NCBI GenBank assembly: GCA_007922305.1
Contig: ML677333.1
Location: 14,902,676 to 14,966,675 of the forward strand
Origin: Dermatemys mawii
Lineage: Eukaryota; Chordata; Testudines; Dermatemydidae
Reading direction: 5' to 3'
Length of the DNA: 64,000 nt
The notes below the pieces were generated by a model. It searched no databases, had not been told where the DNA came from, and was given only the letters and a program-made list of their open reading frames with translations. Each line of letters starts with the position of its first letter. Position 1 is the first letter of the stretch. Of the stretch, positions 47,291-59,056 are shown piece by piece. Made by a program: the position numbers and the translations under genes.

Positions 47291-49060
47291 CTATTCAGGT
47301 ACCTCAGAAAAACCAGGTATTGCTTGAAAGTGTTCACAATGATCTGGCAGGATATAAACAAGCTTTTCAGATGCTTCATGGAATGCCTCTTTAAAGAGAT
47401 CTAGACAGGTAAATCTTTTAACAGGAGATGAGTTTTCTGCCTCCCTAATTCTGAAGAACTCTGAGGTGCTTTCTGAAGGGAGATGTGAACTGAAATATAT
47501 CTGCAATTCTTCCAGATGGTCAAATGCTTTAACTATGCAAGGCTTCCTGCTCTCAAATGCCAGATTTAAACTGAGAATTTGTTCACATTTTTGAGCTAGA
47601 AAAGTGTTCTGTACTTTCAACAATCCATAACTAGTTGGGTCATTCAGCATTTTCTGAGTAGTTTGCAGAGAAACTGGGAGCTGGTGTTCCATTATTCATT
47701 AAATAACATTTTGTAGAACTGAAAGTTCTTAGAGTGATACTAGACACCTTGGAACCAGCTGTTCGAGAGTGTTCCACCTGGACTAGGAGGCGTGGATGCT
47801 TTGGCATCTGGAGACTCCTTTGGTAGCTTTTAGTTCACGAAACGGAGGTACCTTGCTTTCCTACTATCAGAATTATAGAATATGTTTTTGAAGCACCTTA
47901 CAAATCAGCTAGCTGAAAAGGCTTTCTAAATGATTCATCATTTAAGTTAACAATATGTGCCAAACAGGTTATATGCACAGAATTTGAAAACAGTGTAGAA
48001 AACACAGAACCAGAAGTCTTTTTCATGTAACTAGCATTGTTAGTATCAATTCCTACAACGTTTTCATAATCAATCGGGTACTCCTTAACTGCTTTGACTG
48101 TAGCTGGTGAAACAGTTGAGTGATTAACGGCATTTAAAAACACCATCCACCAAAAAAGAGTTAACATGCCCAATGCAATCAGGTTGTAAGAGTGCAAACA
48201 GTACATTCAGAACTGATCTTGCCTCATCATCACAACATTCATCAACACTAACAGCAATTTTCTTGTCTTTAAGCTTCAGTTTTAGGTTTTCCTTTTCTTT
48301 GAGCTAAACTCCAGATAAGTATGTCTGTCAGTTGTGTCCTAGCAGGAATTGTACCACCATTCCAGACCCTGCTGTCAAGAAGTTCCCTCATAAGTGAGTG
48401 GTCAGTCTTTGACAAAAGAATGTTGGCACCTTCTAGTGTCTTCACCCATGCTGTATAAATCTGAAAATAGAAGACATTGAGTTTTGAGTGAGCACAAATA
48501 TTTATATATCCATGTAACATCTTTTATCCTAGATTAATACATTTATTCATATATTTAGTTCTGAATTTCTAATTTTTAATTTAGATTTATAGTATAGTAA
48601 ATAATCATATAGTCATCACTTACAAAAAAGTAGTTTAAAAACAGCTGTCTATTCAACATCACAGAACAAGTGAAGAGACCCCCATCGCTATGACTGTTTT
48701 ATGCTTCTTATCTTATTTTTCTGTACTAAAGCATTTTCTTGTATTTCTACAGACTCCACACATTCATTCATTCTTGGTGTTTTTCAGTGTACTTGTAATG
48801 GTCTTCTGATGTTTATTTCTGCCTTCCTCTTGACCACATCTTCCTTTGGTTTGTGTTTCTTTTAAAATGCAAAATGATCCATAACTACACACTGTTGGTC
48901 ATGATTGAGAACAACATTGCACAATGTACAAAATAATTTGTCCCCATCCGAATACAGTTTTGTAGGGAACTCTTGAGCATGGGAAGCAGGGGTAGCTCTT
49001 GATGTGTGATGCGAAGGCCATTCACGTCATGCAAAAGAACAAATATCCTTTTCCCTTTGG
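47291..49060 (-). pseudogene. hAT transposase remnant with zinc-finger head
   Basis: Read on the minus strand. Near 48850-48990: KLYSDGDKLFCTLCNVVLNH, a CxxC finger head like that of CGGBP1. 48269-48520: LEGANILLSKTDHSLMRELL and NGGTIPARTQLTD. 47898-48206: FLNAVNHSTVSPATVKAVK, YENVVGIDTNNASYMKK and SVHITCLAHIVNL. 47291-47692: FAHITCL-distal helical parts such as AFDHLEELQIYFSSHLPSES. Domestication of such an element gave mammalian CGGBP1 (established knowledge). The middle aspartate segment (VVGIDTNNA) is kept, but stops and deletions separate the blocks, so it is not functional. Confidence 0.75.
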
Positions 49061-49326
49061 TAACTTCATTTGGACCTGCCTGTGTACTTTGGGAAGTGCT
49101 TGGTTCTGATTGTCCTGATATTTTATTGACTGCTTTGTAAATGCTTTATTTGCCCTCAAAGTCTTTTTTTAAAAAAAATTCAGTAAGTAAAATAAATCCT
49201 TAGCTGTAATCTAACTCCACTGTGCCATTTTAGCATAGGAAAGAAGTGAGAAAGCATATAGATCTCCCTAGCTGAGGATTCCCTTACTGTCATTTATAAT
49301 AAGATTCCTTTACCTCACTCTGGCAA

Positions 49327-49695
49327 TGTAGGGGCCTTAAAACTTTCACAGGTTTTATGCTTCTGAGGGAATTGACTGAGAATGAGAACAATTAACTAAC
49401 AAATAGGAATATTAACAATGTTACTACCGGGCAGGCTGCTACATGTCTGCCTCAGAGAATATCAACATTAACTTTAACAATGTTACTAACTACAGTGAGG
49501 CTGCTACATTTGTACCTGAGAGGATGAGATCAATTAACTCAAGCAGGCTGCTACATTTGTGCCTCTAGCCTGCCTCATGCATAATAAAAAACCCTACTCT
49601 TCTATGCTAGTGAGCTGCAGTGAGCAATGGCGGACAGAGGGTCTGTGTCTCTTGCTTGTTGGCACACACGTACAGCCTCCTGTCCCTCCGCTACA
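49327..49695 (+). mobile_element. LTR inserted in hAT element
   Basis: Ends TGTAG...CTACA are in inverted TG...CA form, 369 bp apart. AATAAA (gcataataaaaaacc, about 49582) lies near the end, and the U3-like part carries three copies of aggctgctacat (near 49432, 49497 and 49543). A tggtgatcac follows directly, which could be a primer-binding remnant. Target duplication is not confirmed. Confidence 0.55.
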
Positions 49696-49990
49696 ATGGT
49701 GATCACACACAGGTGCAGAATCCCTCCCAGATAATGAGGTGAATTGAAAAATACCATTTGTTTCTCATATTTACAATACAAATATTTGCAATTAAAAATA
49801 ATATAAAGTGAACACGGTACACTTTGTATTCTGTGTTGTAACTGAAATCAATATATCTGGAAATGTAGAAAAACATCCAAAATATTTAATAAATTTCAGT
49901 TGTTTAACTGTGATTAACACTGTGATTAATCATGATTAATTTTTTGAGTTAATTGCATGAGTCCACTATGATTAATTGATAGCTGTACAA

Positions 49991-50940
49991 AAAACATAAA
50001 TTTTATTTTGGTTACATGTCATTCGATAGACTAAGAGGTATATGCCATACACATTAAAAAGTGAATATGAACCCATGCTATATACCTCACACACCACTGC
50101 AGTGCTCAGGCTGTGTCATTCTGAGACACTTTACTTTTTTGTAGCTGCAGTAAAATCCTGAAGCATGGAGCTGACCTGTAGGGGGATCAAGAAAGTAATG
50201 TGATACACTTGTGGCATCATTATGGAGCAGGAGCCACTAACACAATTTCAAGGATCCTAAAATTATTTTGTACTATGGTTTAGAAACTGAGGCTTTGGGT
50301 GTAGAAATAAAGAGCATTGCTTTCTTGGCATATAACTTCAGTTTGTTTGAACTCTCACAGTCTAATGAGCATTAGAGTATTATCAGATGCTAGCTTCTGG
50401 AAGTTCCAAGGCAGTAATGAACCAGATATGGAAGAATAGAGAACTGTCTGGTTATTAGGCAGATGTCAGAACATCTGTGCATGAAGAAGCCCAAACTTTT
50501 AATAAGAGCAGAAATTGCAGAATCCAAATTCAGTAGTATGGGGAAGAGAAATGATCGAAAGACAGGAGTCTCAATCCACCCTGTTTATGGTCTTCTTTAT
50601 CAATTGTATATTACATAATATACAATACTGATCTTTTACTGTTTACAGGCCTACTTGATCAGTATAAATGTTAATTGAGAAAATTTTAACAAGAAACTCA
50701 GTGTCTGAATTTATCAGGAATACGGGACACTTATTTGTGCTTTAATCCTAAATTTTCAGCAAAGCTAAGGGAAATGTTTCTATAAGAGGGGGGTTGGAAA
50801 GTTTTAGTAAGGATCAGGTAAATGTAAATACTTTTAAAACATGTATCTTTCAGAAAAATTCTGGAATATTCTTCAGACAAACCATTAATGAGACATGTAA
50901 ACCCATCAAATGGTCTCATGATGCAAGTGTAATGCCAAGA
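49991..50940. other. Intergenic, unassigned
   Basis: No gene or repeat recognised. Confidence 0.4.
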
Positions 50941-51110
50941 GATCCTGGTTGTTGACGGATGGGATCAAACCAGGGACCTCTGGAGCTAAACATATGAGCC
51001 TCTACTGCATGAGCTAAAACACACATCTCCATTAGCCACAGCTATAGCAGGCTCATCACTCTCTAACTGATCTAGCCATCACTGAGGGGGACAGAGTGTC
51101 ACACCAAGTA
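50941..51110 (-). mobile_element. tRNA-derived SINE fragment
   Basis: The reverse complement contains tagctcatgcagtagagg (A-box-like) and, about 30 bases on, ggtttgatccc (B-box-like, one change from GGTTCGANNCC). The spacing is tRNA-like but there is no clean acceptor stem, so it is a SINE head and not a tRNA gene. Confidence 0.6.
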
Positions 51111-52019
51111 GGCATGGGTTACACAAGCAAAAACAACAACAAGAACAGAAACAAAACAAAATAACCCTGTACGTTTCCCTACTTGAATCTATTAGGTAGC
51201 AATTTCTTTGTAACTTGCACACAATTCCATAGTGGAAATGTTTCTCCAGTGCAGATTGCCAAGGTTTCTGGCATTTTTCAGGAGTTAGATAGCTCTTTGA
51301 TGGTAAAACATAGGGGCTGACTAGTAAAGGGCCATGGGTTTCGCTCCTTCACACATTTTGGAAACATGTTTGTGTCTAGTTCTTCAGTTCAAATTCTTTC
51401 ATAAGTAATATTTTTAGTTAGTCCATGTTTTTGAAATCCATGCCCTGCTCCGTTTCCTGGAAATCCCAAGAACCAAAGGATTCTTATGTGGGAGATCTGT
51501 TTTTAAATCAGTCCCATGGGATTGCAGCTACTTAGACTGATACAAGTCACTTCAGCCATCTGGGCCCTGTATGAGAGACCCTCAAAAGACAAATTCTTTC
51601 CTCTGCCTTTGTGATATTGGGGAATAAAAAGAAAAGTGTTTGGGATTTTGGCCAGAGAATATTTTACATCCATAGTTATACACAATAACTTAAAAAATAG
51701 AATTGACTAGTTCTGGTGGTTGATGTCCTGGTCCTATTTCTCCTACATTCAGGACACCCTATTGTTTCTCCAGAGACTCAAGTCATTGGGAGAGGGAGAA
51801 TAAGTGAAATCTTTGGCAGATTTTAGTCCTCTGGCAAAAAGGTCTTATATATACTTGAGAGGTTGAGCAAAAAAAAATATTTTTTTTAAGATGAGTTTAT
51901 GCTCATGGGTCTAACCTATGGCTGTTAAAGATGGAAATAAGGAAACAGCACTGATGATTAAGTAACAATTACCAGATTTTTTTATTATGTGAATCTAGAA
52001 TGTGGCTATTACTAGAACG
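51111..52019. other. Intergenic, unassigned
   Basis: No gene is seen; ordinary AT-rich text. Confidence 0.4.
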
Positions 52020-52640
52020 GGTTGGAAATTTTCCAGTGGAATGTTTTTCCATCTGAAAATGACAATTAGTTGAAAGAAATTTGTTTTGCAGAAACATGGA
52101 TTTTGATGAGTTTTCCGATGGAATACAAGCAGATTTTGATGAGTTTTCTAATGGAATACAGGCAGATTTTGCCTTCCAGGCAGGTTTCCAGCAGAAACCT
52201 TACTGGTTTCCTGCTAGCTAACCAGCCTGGCTCCTCTGCTGCCCATGTGAAGACCTGCCTCACCTCAGGACCCCAGAGTTTCTGGGGTTCCCTTGTAACA
52301 GGGCAGCCCCACCATACAGTCTTTCCTAGAGCTGAGGACTTCAGGGCTTCCAGACTCCTAGGCCAACTGGCTCCCAAAGCTTAGGGATCCAGCTCCCTTG
52401 AGAGCTGGGCAGTCTGAAGAGCTGGCTGGCAGAGAGTCTGGAAGCCCTGGGATCCTAGCCCTATGTTGTCCACATGGCAGAGGTATTCTTCAGCTTTGGA
52501 ACATAGAGTCCTGGCAGGAGCCAACTGTAATTTACATGTTCTTGTCCATTTCATGGCTGCCCATTGACTATTCAGTGGTGTGCAGCCATGAAACATGAAA
52601 GGAATCATGTCAATTTCAGTCATCAGCTGCCAGGGACCCC
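52020..52640. repeat. Unclassified repeat with internal tandem unit
   Basis: gattttgatgagttttc-aatggaatacaagca units occur at about 52100-52131 and 52133-52164. The surrounding ttttccagtggaatg and tcagggcttccagactcct text resembles 13471-13800. Matching long open frames on both strands (52066-52384) follow from this repeat structure. Confidence 0.45.
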
Positions 52641-52995
52641 AGAAAGCATGATTTCAGTTACAGGAAATGTTTTTTGGCTTTTTGTCCTGGTCAGAACAAA
52701 AAAAAAATTAAAAAATGGAAATTATCATAGAACAAGATTTCAGTTTCCTGGCCACCTTGAGGCATTATATGATATAATAAACAAGACTCCTTCGTGTTTC
52801 AAATTTTCTTGATGAGCTCTTAAAATAGTGCTATGACAATTATGGCAATTTCCTGCAATATCTTTGGAGTCTTCATTCAATTAAGTTTAAGTATCTTTTG
52901 GGTTCATTGGATTAAATTAATGGTGTATGTATTGTTGTGGACTGGGATTGTGTGACCTCTTGAGAGGAAAGATATGACAAAAGTGAGACCTAGAG
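52641..52995. other. Intergenic, unassigned
   Basis: Nothing recognisable. Confidence 0.4.
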
Positions 52996-53171
52996 CAGTG
53001 GTCTTCAAAGTGGGGTGCGCGAGACCCCGGCGCCGCCACCGATTCTGCCCAGGAGACCTGCCAAAATGCCACCGCGGAAAGCAGAAGCTTCCACTTTCTG
53101 CAGTGGCATTTCGGCAGACATAACCCCCTCCGCTCCCCGGGGCTGCGGAGGAAAAACTTTGAAGACCGCTG
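52996..53171. mobile_element. hAT-type MITE, 176 bp
   Basis: The ends cagtggtcttcaaagt and actttgaagaccgctg are 16-bp inverted repeats with one mismatch, with the CAG start of hAT elements. The body is GC-rich. An 8-bp flanking duplication is not seen. Confidence 0.75.
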
Positions 53172-54270
53172 ACAAAGGACTATACTGAATAAGGTGCCAA
53201 ACAAGAATGGCCTCATCAAAAAGTGATGAGCTTTTTTGTGGGAGTATCTAGGAGGAGGTGAATGCAAATTTCCCATCACTGCTTATGCAAAAACCCAGCC
53301 TTTTGAAGCTATGCCCTGAAAAGTGGGCAACTGTCTCTGATCACCTGTTAACATGAGGCCAAGATCAAAGGCACAAGATAGATAAAGGAAACCCTGAACT
53401 ATGCATGGTTATTCTGGTTCTCAAGCTGAGGTAGTTATGAATTTGTAACCACAAGGAAAACTCAGTTGTGGGGTTTGAAGGTCTGACACCTACCAGAGTT
53501 CAGAGCTGGTGCCTTCTCTGTTAATGTGTAAATATGTTTTAGAAGGGAATATGAAGAGTGCTTTTTCAGCTGAAATGCATGACCTACTGCAGTACAGAAG
53601 TGACCTATGCTACAGAGAAGTCTTTGTAAATAAGTAAGATTCATAGGTTTCTGTATCTCATCATTTACGAATTTTACATATGACACCTCTTCTTCAATCT
53701 TTAAAAATGATCTTCTTTTCTTAGGCCATTCTGCATAACCAGCACATGCAATTCATCATGACTTTCTCTCAAGCTCTTAACAATTCAGCATCTGTCTTAT
53801 CACTGTTGTTTTACCACTTGTTAGTAGATATTGAAACCTCTACAGTTCTGTTATGTAGTAACCAAAATCCTTTTTGTGTATAAACCAAAGTGTTTTGTAT
53901 CTACAGATCTGTTGCCCTGAACCTATCAAACTGAAAAGTTCTTTGTATTTTGGTTGAACCTTAGTGGGTGAGCAAATAAAGGAATGTATATAATCAATAA
54001 TGGAATGTGTATCACATTTTACTCTAACCTCATTGACCCACTGAAAATTGTGTCCAGATGTCCAGGGAAGACCACTGGTAATGGACAAGATGCTTGTTAT
54101 TACACATGTTCTGTGATTGATGAGACACTGGTGATTGACAAGGGATATTTGTTATCAGATGTGTTTTGTGATTGATGAAATAATTGATTGATTTAATAAC
54201 CAATTGATCGATGTTTGGGCCAGTTAGAACCACTTATAATCACAGATGGTTTTGGTAATAATGGATTGGT
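53172..54270. other. Intergenic; right part may belong to an LTR
   Basis: 53172-53990 is unassigned. 54090-54180 has an imperfect repeat (gttctgtgattgatgag and gttttgtgattgatgaa) leading into the tandem duplication at 54271. Confidence 0.4.
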
Positions 54271-54616
54271 CACAGGTGTCTTCAGCTTATTGATTCGGTA
54301 AGGTGAGATATCTGGTTAAAACAAACATGGGGGAACAATTTATTCAGTCTGAACAGTACATAAAGGGAAGAGTTTTGGGAGTTAATCAGGAGTGGATCGA
54401 GCTGCAGTGTCACCTCTCCAGTCTCCAGATCGGTGTGTTTGGTCACAGGTGTCTTCAGCTTATTGATTCGGTAAGGTGAGATATCTGGTTAAAACAAACA
54501 TAGGGGAACAATTTATTCAGTCTGAACAGTATATAAAGGGAAGAGTTTTGGGAGTTAGTCAGGAGTGGATCGAGCTGCAGTGTCACCTCTCCAGTCTCCA
54601 GATTGGTGTGTATGGC
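54271..54616 (+). repeat. 173-bp tandem duplication carrying a TATA box
   Basis: Units 54271-54443 and 54444-54616 are near-identical (about six changes). Each has ggtgtcttcagcttattg, caatttattcagtctgaac and then a TATA position: tacataaaggg in the first, tatataaaggg in the second. Downstream text to about 54740 could be R/U5 of an LTR. No retroviral ORF is present. Confidence 0.85.
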
Positions 54617-55032
54617 CTTTCAGTGTTCTGTACTGTGCTGTATTAATCTGTAACTAATAATCTTTGACTAATTCCACTTGAGCCTGTCATGTGACTTCTC
54701 GTATTGTTATTAAATTCAAACACAACACACTCTTCAACTGGTTATGGCCTTGTTTACTTCCTCAAAGACAATTACTTAAAATGATATAGGTAAGTCTGCT
54801 ACTTCTTTGCATCTTCAGTGTGTATTAGTGGTTCAGGGGGGTTGAATATAGCCTGGAAATGTTCTATTCTGTCCCTCCTCTGTGGTTAAAATTGAACCTT
54901 CACATTGCCACAATGGTTCGAGAATTGTGATGGCCTTCTCTTGCTTTATTTTTTATCCATTGTCTTGTCGCTCTACTAGCTGATCTTTTAACTTGTCTTT
55001 GCCCGCATATTCTTGTTGCTGTAAAAATGATT
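54617..55032. other. Intergenic, unassigned
   Basis: Possibly the remaining part of the LTR-like unit, then unassigned text. Confidence 0.35.
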
Positions 55033-55374
55033 ACTAATCTTTCTGTAACTAGTGTTCTTCAGGATGTGTTGCATATGTCCATTCCATGTTAGGTGTGCAT
55101 GCACTGCATGAAGTCGCTGGAAATTTGTCCACTCAATGGTATCCATCAGGCTGTCTCTAGCACCTTCTGGTGCTGATGCGCCAGTATAAGGGATCCAACC
55201 AACTGTGCACCCTCTTAGTTCCTTCTTTCCATCCAACTCCAACAGAAAGGTAAGAGGGTGGCTTGTGGAATGGACATGGGCAACACATCTCAAAGAACAA
55301 CTGTTACAGAAAGACTAGTAATTTTTTCTTCTTCGAATGCTTGAACATGTCCATTCCACATTAAGCGACTCTCA

Positions 55375-56290
55375 AGCAGTACCATAGGAGGTTCATGGAC
55401 ATACCAACAGCAACACAGCTCGACCAAATCTGGCATCATCTTTAGCTGGGGGATGGCACAGTGGGATGAAAATGTATGTTGCCACTCTGCAGATGCCCTG
55501 GACTGGGCCAGAAACACCGCTGAGGAAGCTTGCACCCTCATAGAATGAGCCATCACTATAGCTGGCGGGAGGATCCCCATTTGCTTGTAGCATGTGCAGA
55601 CACTCAATGTGATCCAGGATGAAATCCTCTGAGCTGAAATAGGAAGGCTCTTCATCCTGCCCACTACTGCCACAAAGGGCTGGGTGGATCTATGGAATTG
55701 TGGCCTCTCAATATAGACAGCCAGGGTGTACCTAATGTCAAGTGTATGGAGACTTGCTCCTCCCTGCTTGCATGTGGTTTCAGGAAGAAAACTGGCAGGA
55801 AAATAGCCTGATTATTGTGAAATTTCAAAATCACCTGCGGGAGGAATTTGAGGTGAGGATGAAGCTGTACCTTATCTTTAAAGTAGACCATAAATGGGAG
55901 TTCTGACATAAGTGCCATGGTCTTTGATACCTTCCAGGGCAAAGTGATAGCTTCCAGGAAAGGTACAAGGGGCACGTTGCCAGTGGCTCAAACGGGGGAC
56001 CAGTGAGTTTTGACAAGACTGGTTTTAGGCCCCATGGGGGAATGGGCTTCTGAATCTATGGGTATAGTCTTTCAGGGCCCTTGAGAAAATGAATGGTTAT
56101 CTCATGTGAGAAAACTGAGCGATCATTCATTGGCACATGAAACACCAAAATCACTGCCAGGTGTACTTTAACTGATGAAATTGCCAGACTTTCCTGTTTC
56201 AGATGTTGCAAAGACTCCAGAATGGTCTGCAGTGATGACCGGGTGGCCAAGAGACTTTGCTGTGAAAACCAAATGGAAAAACGCTCCACT
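55375..56290 (-). pseudogene. DIRS tyrosine recombinase relic
   Basis: Minus-strand fragments: VERFSIWFSQQSLLATRSS, SSVKVHLAVILVFH, FKDKVQLHPHLKFLPQVI, PISAQRISSWI and AHSMRVQASSAVFLA. The HxxR box survives as HSMR. The region around the catalytic Tyr is degenerate. Frames change at least twice. Confidence 0.75.
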
Positions 56291-56439
56291 TGGCAAGGTA
56301 TGTAGCTCTGGCAGAGGGCTTCATGCTACCTAAACAGGCCAGCTCCTTGGGATTTAACTGTGGAACTTCCAAGCTGTCAGGTGCAGAATGTTGTCAAATG
56401 CTCTGCCCAAACCTCCAGTTGCCACAAAACCAAAAAGAT

Positions 56440-57035
56440 TGATTTCAGCCCTCCATCTCAGAAGACCAGTTAGTCACAAAAGCCTCCCTCCAATCTGTCC
56501 AAGACTCCACTGATGGGCCTTCTAGGCCTATGGCCACAGTTGTGGGTGAGGACAGCCTGGCTCCAGTCCTCAGATCTTCCAAAGGAGCTGCAAAACAGGG
56601 TGGAGCATCTCCCTTTTGAATGACCCATCTCTTTAGTGAGAACATGGACTCCTTTCTCCAAACACTTAAGGATTCCAAGGCAATGTCGTGGTCACTGGCG
56701 ATTTATGCATCAAAAAGGCATTTAGATCCCAAAGGTCCAGGCCACTCCAGTGCCATCAGTGCACCTTTTCTAGGCCTCAGAAACCCATCAGGCGAAGATC
56801 CAAACAACAAAAAAAAGGAACTACTTCTCCCTACTTCTATTCAATCTGCCCTCTCCTTTTAAGGGGCAGTTTTGACACCAAGGTAGAGTGTATCAAGTAG
56901 TCCATTCCATGAGATCCTTGATTGTGCAATTACTCACCTTTTGAAGACCAACTGTCCCACTAGTTAGCTGCTGGGGAACTCCTTACCTCAGACAAATGGA
57001 TATTGGGGGTTGTCAAAGTGGGTTACTCTGTCCAC
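56440..57035 (+). pseudogene. DIRS gag end and RT start, inverted relative to 55033-56290
   Basis: Plus-strand text in shifting frames: VTKASLQSVQDSTDGPS, DLPKELQNRVEHLPFE, ENMDSFLQTLKDSKA and, at about 56978-57035, ELLTSDKWILGVVKVGYSV. The last corresponds to TSDRWVLRTVEKGYSL of the first DIRS. Many stops. Confidence 0.7.
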
Positions 57036-57770
57036 GCCCACTCTATACCTCCTTGCCACTTATCCCTTTCAGGCAGCTAGGTACAACTCCCTCCTCAGCT
57101 AGAGGGAGACTGTTTTCAACACCTAAGTCTCAGCTTTTTTTTATAAGGGCCAGCTGGGCCCAGATTGAGCTGGCCAGCCACACCCTCAGCTGCTTTTCTA
57201 GTCAGCCCAGGTTTGCTGCTTTCCCCCAGCAACAGCCCTCTCCAGAGCTGTTTTACCCCTTTTGTGCTGGAGTGGGGCAAGTTCCCCACTACACCCCCCA
57301 CAGGAAAAGCTTGCTATCCTGCAAGTAAAAGAGAGACTTAACATATTTGTAGCCCAACTATGTAGACCCAGGAGGTTCATATAATAGTGTTGAGTAACCT
57401 TTTGAGGTTTCACCATCACTAGTAAAAACCTAGAGCTAGATCAGACTAGCAGTCTTTGAGCAGAAATTTCTATTGATCTGGTCTAAACTCTGGGAGCTGA
57501 GGTCACGGTATGCTTGCATGGAAATATTAATTGAAAAACCACACTTTATGATGATTTATTTTGGCAATTAATATAAGTAGCTTAGTTACCTAAAATCTGA
57601 ATAATTTGTATAATCTCATACAATGCTATGCTATCTATGCATCAATATCTTTGTGAGAATGCACAGAAGATAGGTATTGTTCTCTAAGGTAGCTTCCAAC
57701 AATTGCAACAATGTAGGATAGAGGGCTGTGACAGGTTAGGTAAAGATGACATACAAAAATAACACAATTT
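57036..57770. other. Intergenic; possible LTR remnant at 57040-57310
   Basis: 57040-57310 has C/T-rich LTR-like text (gttccccactacacccccca) but no ends I can fix. The rest is unassigned. Confidence 0.3.
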
Positions 57771-57990
57771 CTTAGGACTTGTCTACAGTACAAAATTGAG
57801 TCGACTTAGTTTAGGTCGACCTACAGCCACCACAGTAATTCAACTGGCTGTTGGTATCCACACTGCCCTCCTTCTGCTGGCAGTGTACGTCCTCCCAGGA
57901 GAGTTTTCACTGACCAAAGTGGGGCATTATGGGGCACTGACAGCTAAGTATGGGACACTGACCGCCATGCAGAGTTCACTGCTGGAACCC
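57771..57990. mobile_element. Transposon end fragment
   Basis: aggacttgtctacagtac, gtcgacttagtttaggtcga and ctacagccaccacagtaatt match a dispersed family end that I associate with turtle DNA transposons. The second end is not found. Confidence 0.4.
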
Positions 57991-58665
57991 CCACTACCCT
58001 TTCTCCCCCCTGGCTTACAGGTTTTCTATGGTTTTCTCAAGGAATGGATCAAGGTGGCAGATGGGCTTCTCATTGTTGCAGCTGTGGTTGACTTGACTAA
58101 ACTATTTGTATTTGCTTCTTTTGTGTCTTTCTTAACTAACAGTGCTACTAGCATGTGGCCTTTGTAAATGCTGGGTGCTGCAATATAGTCTGTCTTGCAA
58201 TTCAACTGATTGACTAGAGAGGAAGGATGATCATGTGGGTAAAGCAAAAGACTGGGAGAGCTGGATTCACAAAGGGATTTAGATCCTTAAAGTGATAGTT
58301 AGGCGGCTCAGTCCAACATTTAGACAATGTTGGCATTCACAAAAACTCTTCTCAGCTGCTGCCTAACCCTATAGATGCCTACGTTCTGCCATTAAAGTCC
58401 TCTAGATACCTATGTTTTGGCAGATGGGCATTAACATAGTCAGCTCAGTCCTGACCCCACCCAGCAGCTTGTGCCTGTGTTACACAAAGGGCCCTTTGTT
58501 TTCAGTTTTTATTTTAATTTCTCCCAGGAATTTATCTGTGTTTATTGCCACAACAAAACAACAAAAACAGGTGAAAATCTGTGCAAAAACTTTTAATAAT
58601 TTTTCTGGGTCAATATTGGGGTTTATTTTGGTGGATGGAAAGCTGGGAAAAAGTATTCAGTAGAT
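57991..58665. other. Intergenic, unassigned
   Basis: Contains a 123-codon open frame (57796-58167) without recognisable domain, partly over repeat text; not called as a gene. 58250-58410 resembles an old SINE (ggattcacaaagggattta). Confidence 0.4.
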
Positions 58666-59048
58666 CAGCAGTTCTCAAACTGCGGCTCGGGACCCCAAAG
58701 CGGGTTGTGACTCCATTATAATGCGGTTGCCAGGGCTGGTGTTTAGACTTGCTGAGGCCTGGGTGCAAAGCCCAAGCCCTGACGCCTGGGGACCAAAGCC
58801 CGAGCCACACCCTGTGGGGCTGAAGCACAAAGACGTCAGCCCTGGGGAGTGGGACTCAGGCTGCGGCTTCAGCCCTGGGTGGCAGGACTCAAGTTACCGG
58901 CCTCCCACCCAGGATGAAGCCCTTGGGCTCGGACTCTGGCCCCTGCTCCCACCTGGGGTGGCGAGGGGCCCTAATCCCCTTCCTGGGGTCATGTAGTAAC
59001 TTTTGTTGTCAGAAGGAGGTTGCGGTGCTTGACATTTGAGAATCCCTG
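58666..59048. mobile_element. hAT MITE with perfect 8-bp target duplication
   Basis: The element starts cagcagttctcaaac and ends catttgagaatccctg, degenerate hAT-type inverted ends. CAGTAGAT occurs at 58658-58665 and again at 59049-59056. It is 383 bp, GC-rich inside and non-coding. Confidence 0.88.
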
Positions 59049-59056
59049 CAGTAGAT

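Larger units (their letters stand above)
46868..49990 (-). mobile_element. hAT DNA transposon (CGGBP1-type), decayed
   Basis: The ends gggctgtcaat (left) and attgatagctgt (right) are inverted, each next to gattaatcacag-type AT-rich subterminal repeats. Minus-strand coding remains include a C2H2/BED-like finger and transposase blocks. The element holds a later repeat insertion at 46884-47012 and an LTR at 49327-49695. No 8-bp duplication can be confirmed, because a further hAT end adjoins on the left. Confidence 0.7.
55033..57035 (-). mobile_element. Third DIRS relic, internally inverted
   Basis: Minus strand: right inverted repeat (55033-55240), ICR (about 55270-55365) and recombinase (55375-56290). 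Then, from about 56440 to 57035, gag and the start of RT read on the PLUS strand. RNase H, the methylase-like block and most of RT are missing. So two DIRS parts lie tail-to-tail: a deletion plus inversion, or two copies fused. Highly degraded. Confidence 0.75.

Noticed and set aside
50941..51110. Possible tRNA gene
   Set aside because: A- and B-box-like text is present but no acceptor stem or anticodon arm could be formed; it fits a SINE head.
52066..52384. Matching 103/104-codon open frames on both strands
   Set aside because: They follow from a duplicated unit in an interspersed repeat; no protein signature.
57796..58167. 123-codon open frame with hydrophobic stretch
   Set aside because: It begins in a transposon end fragment and has no known domain or splice context.
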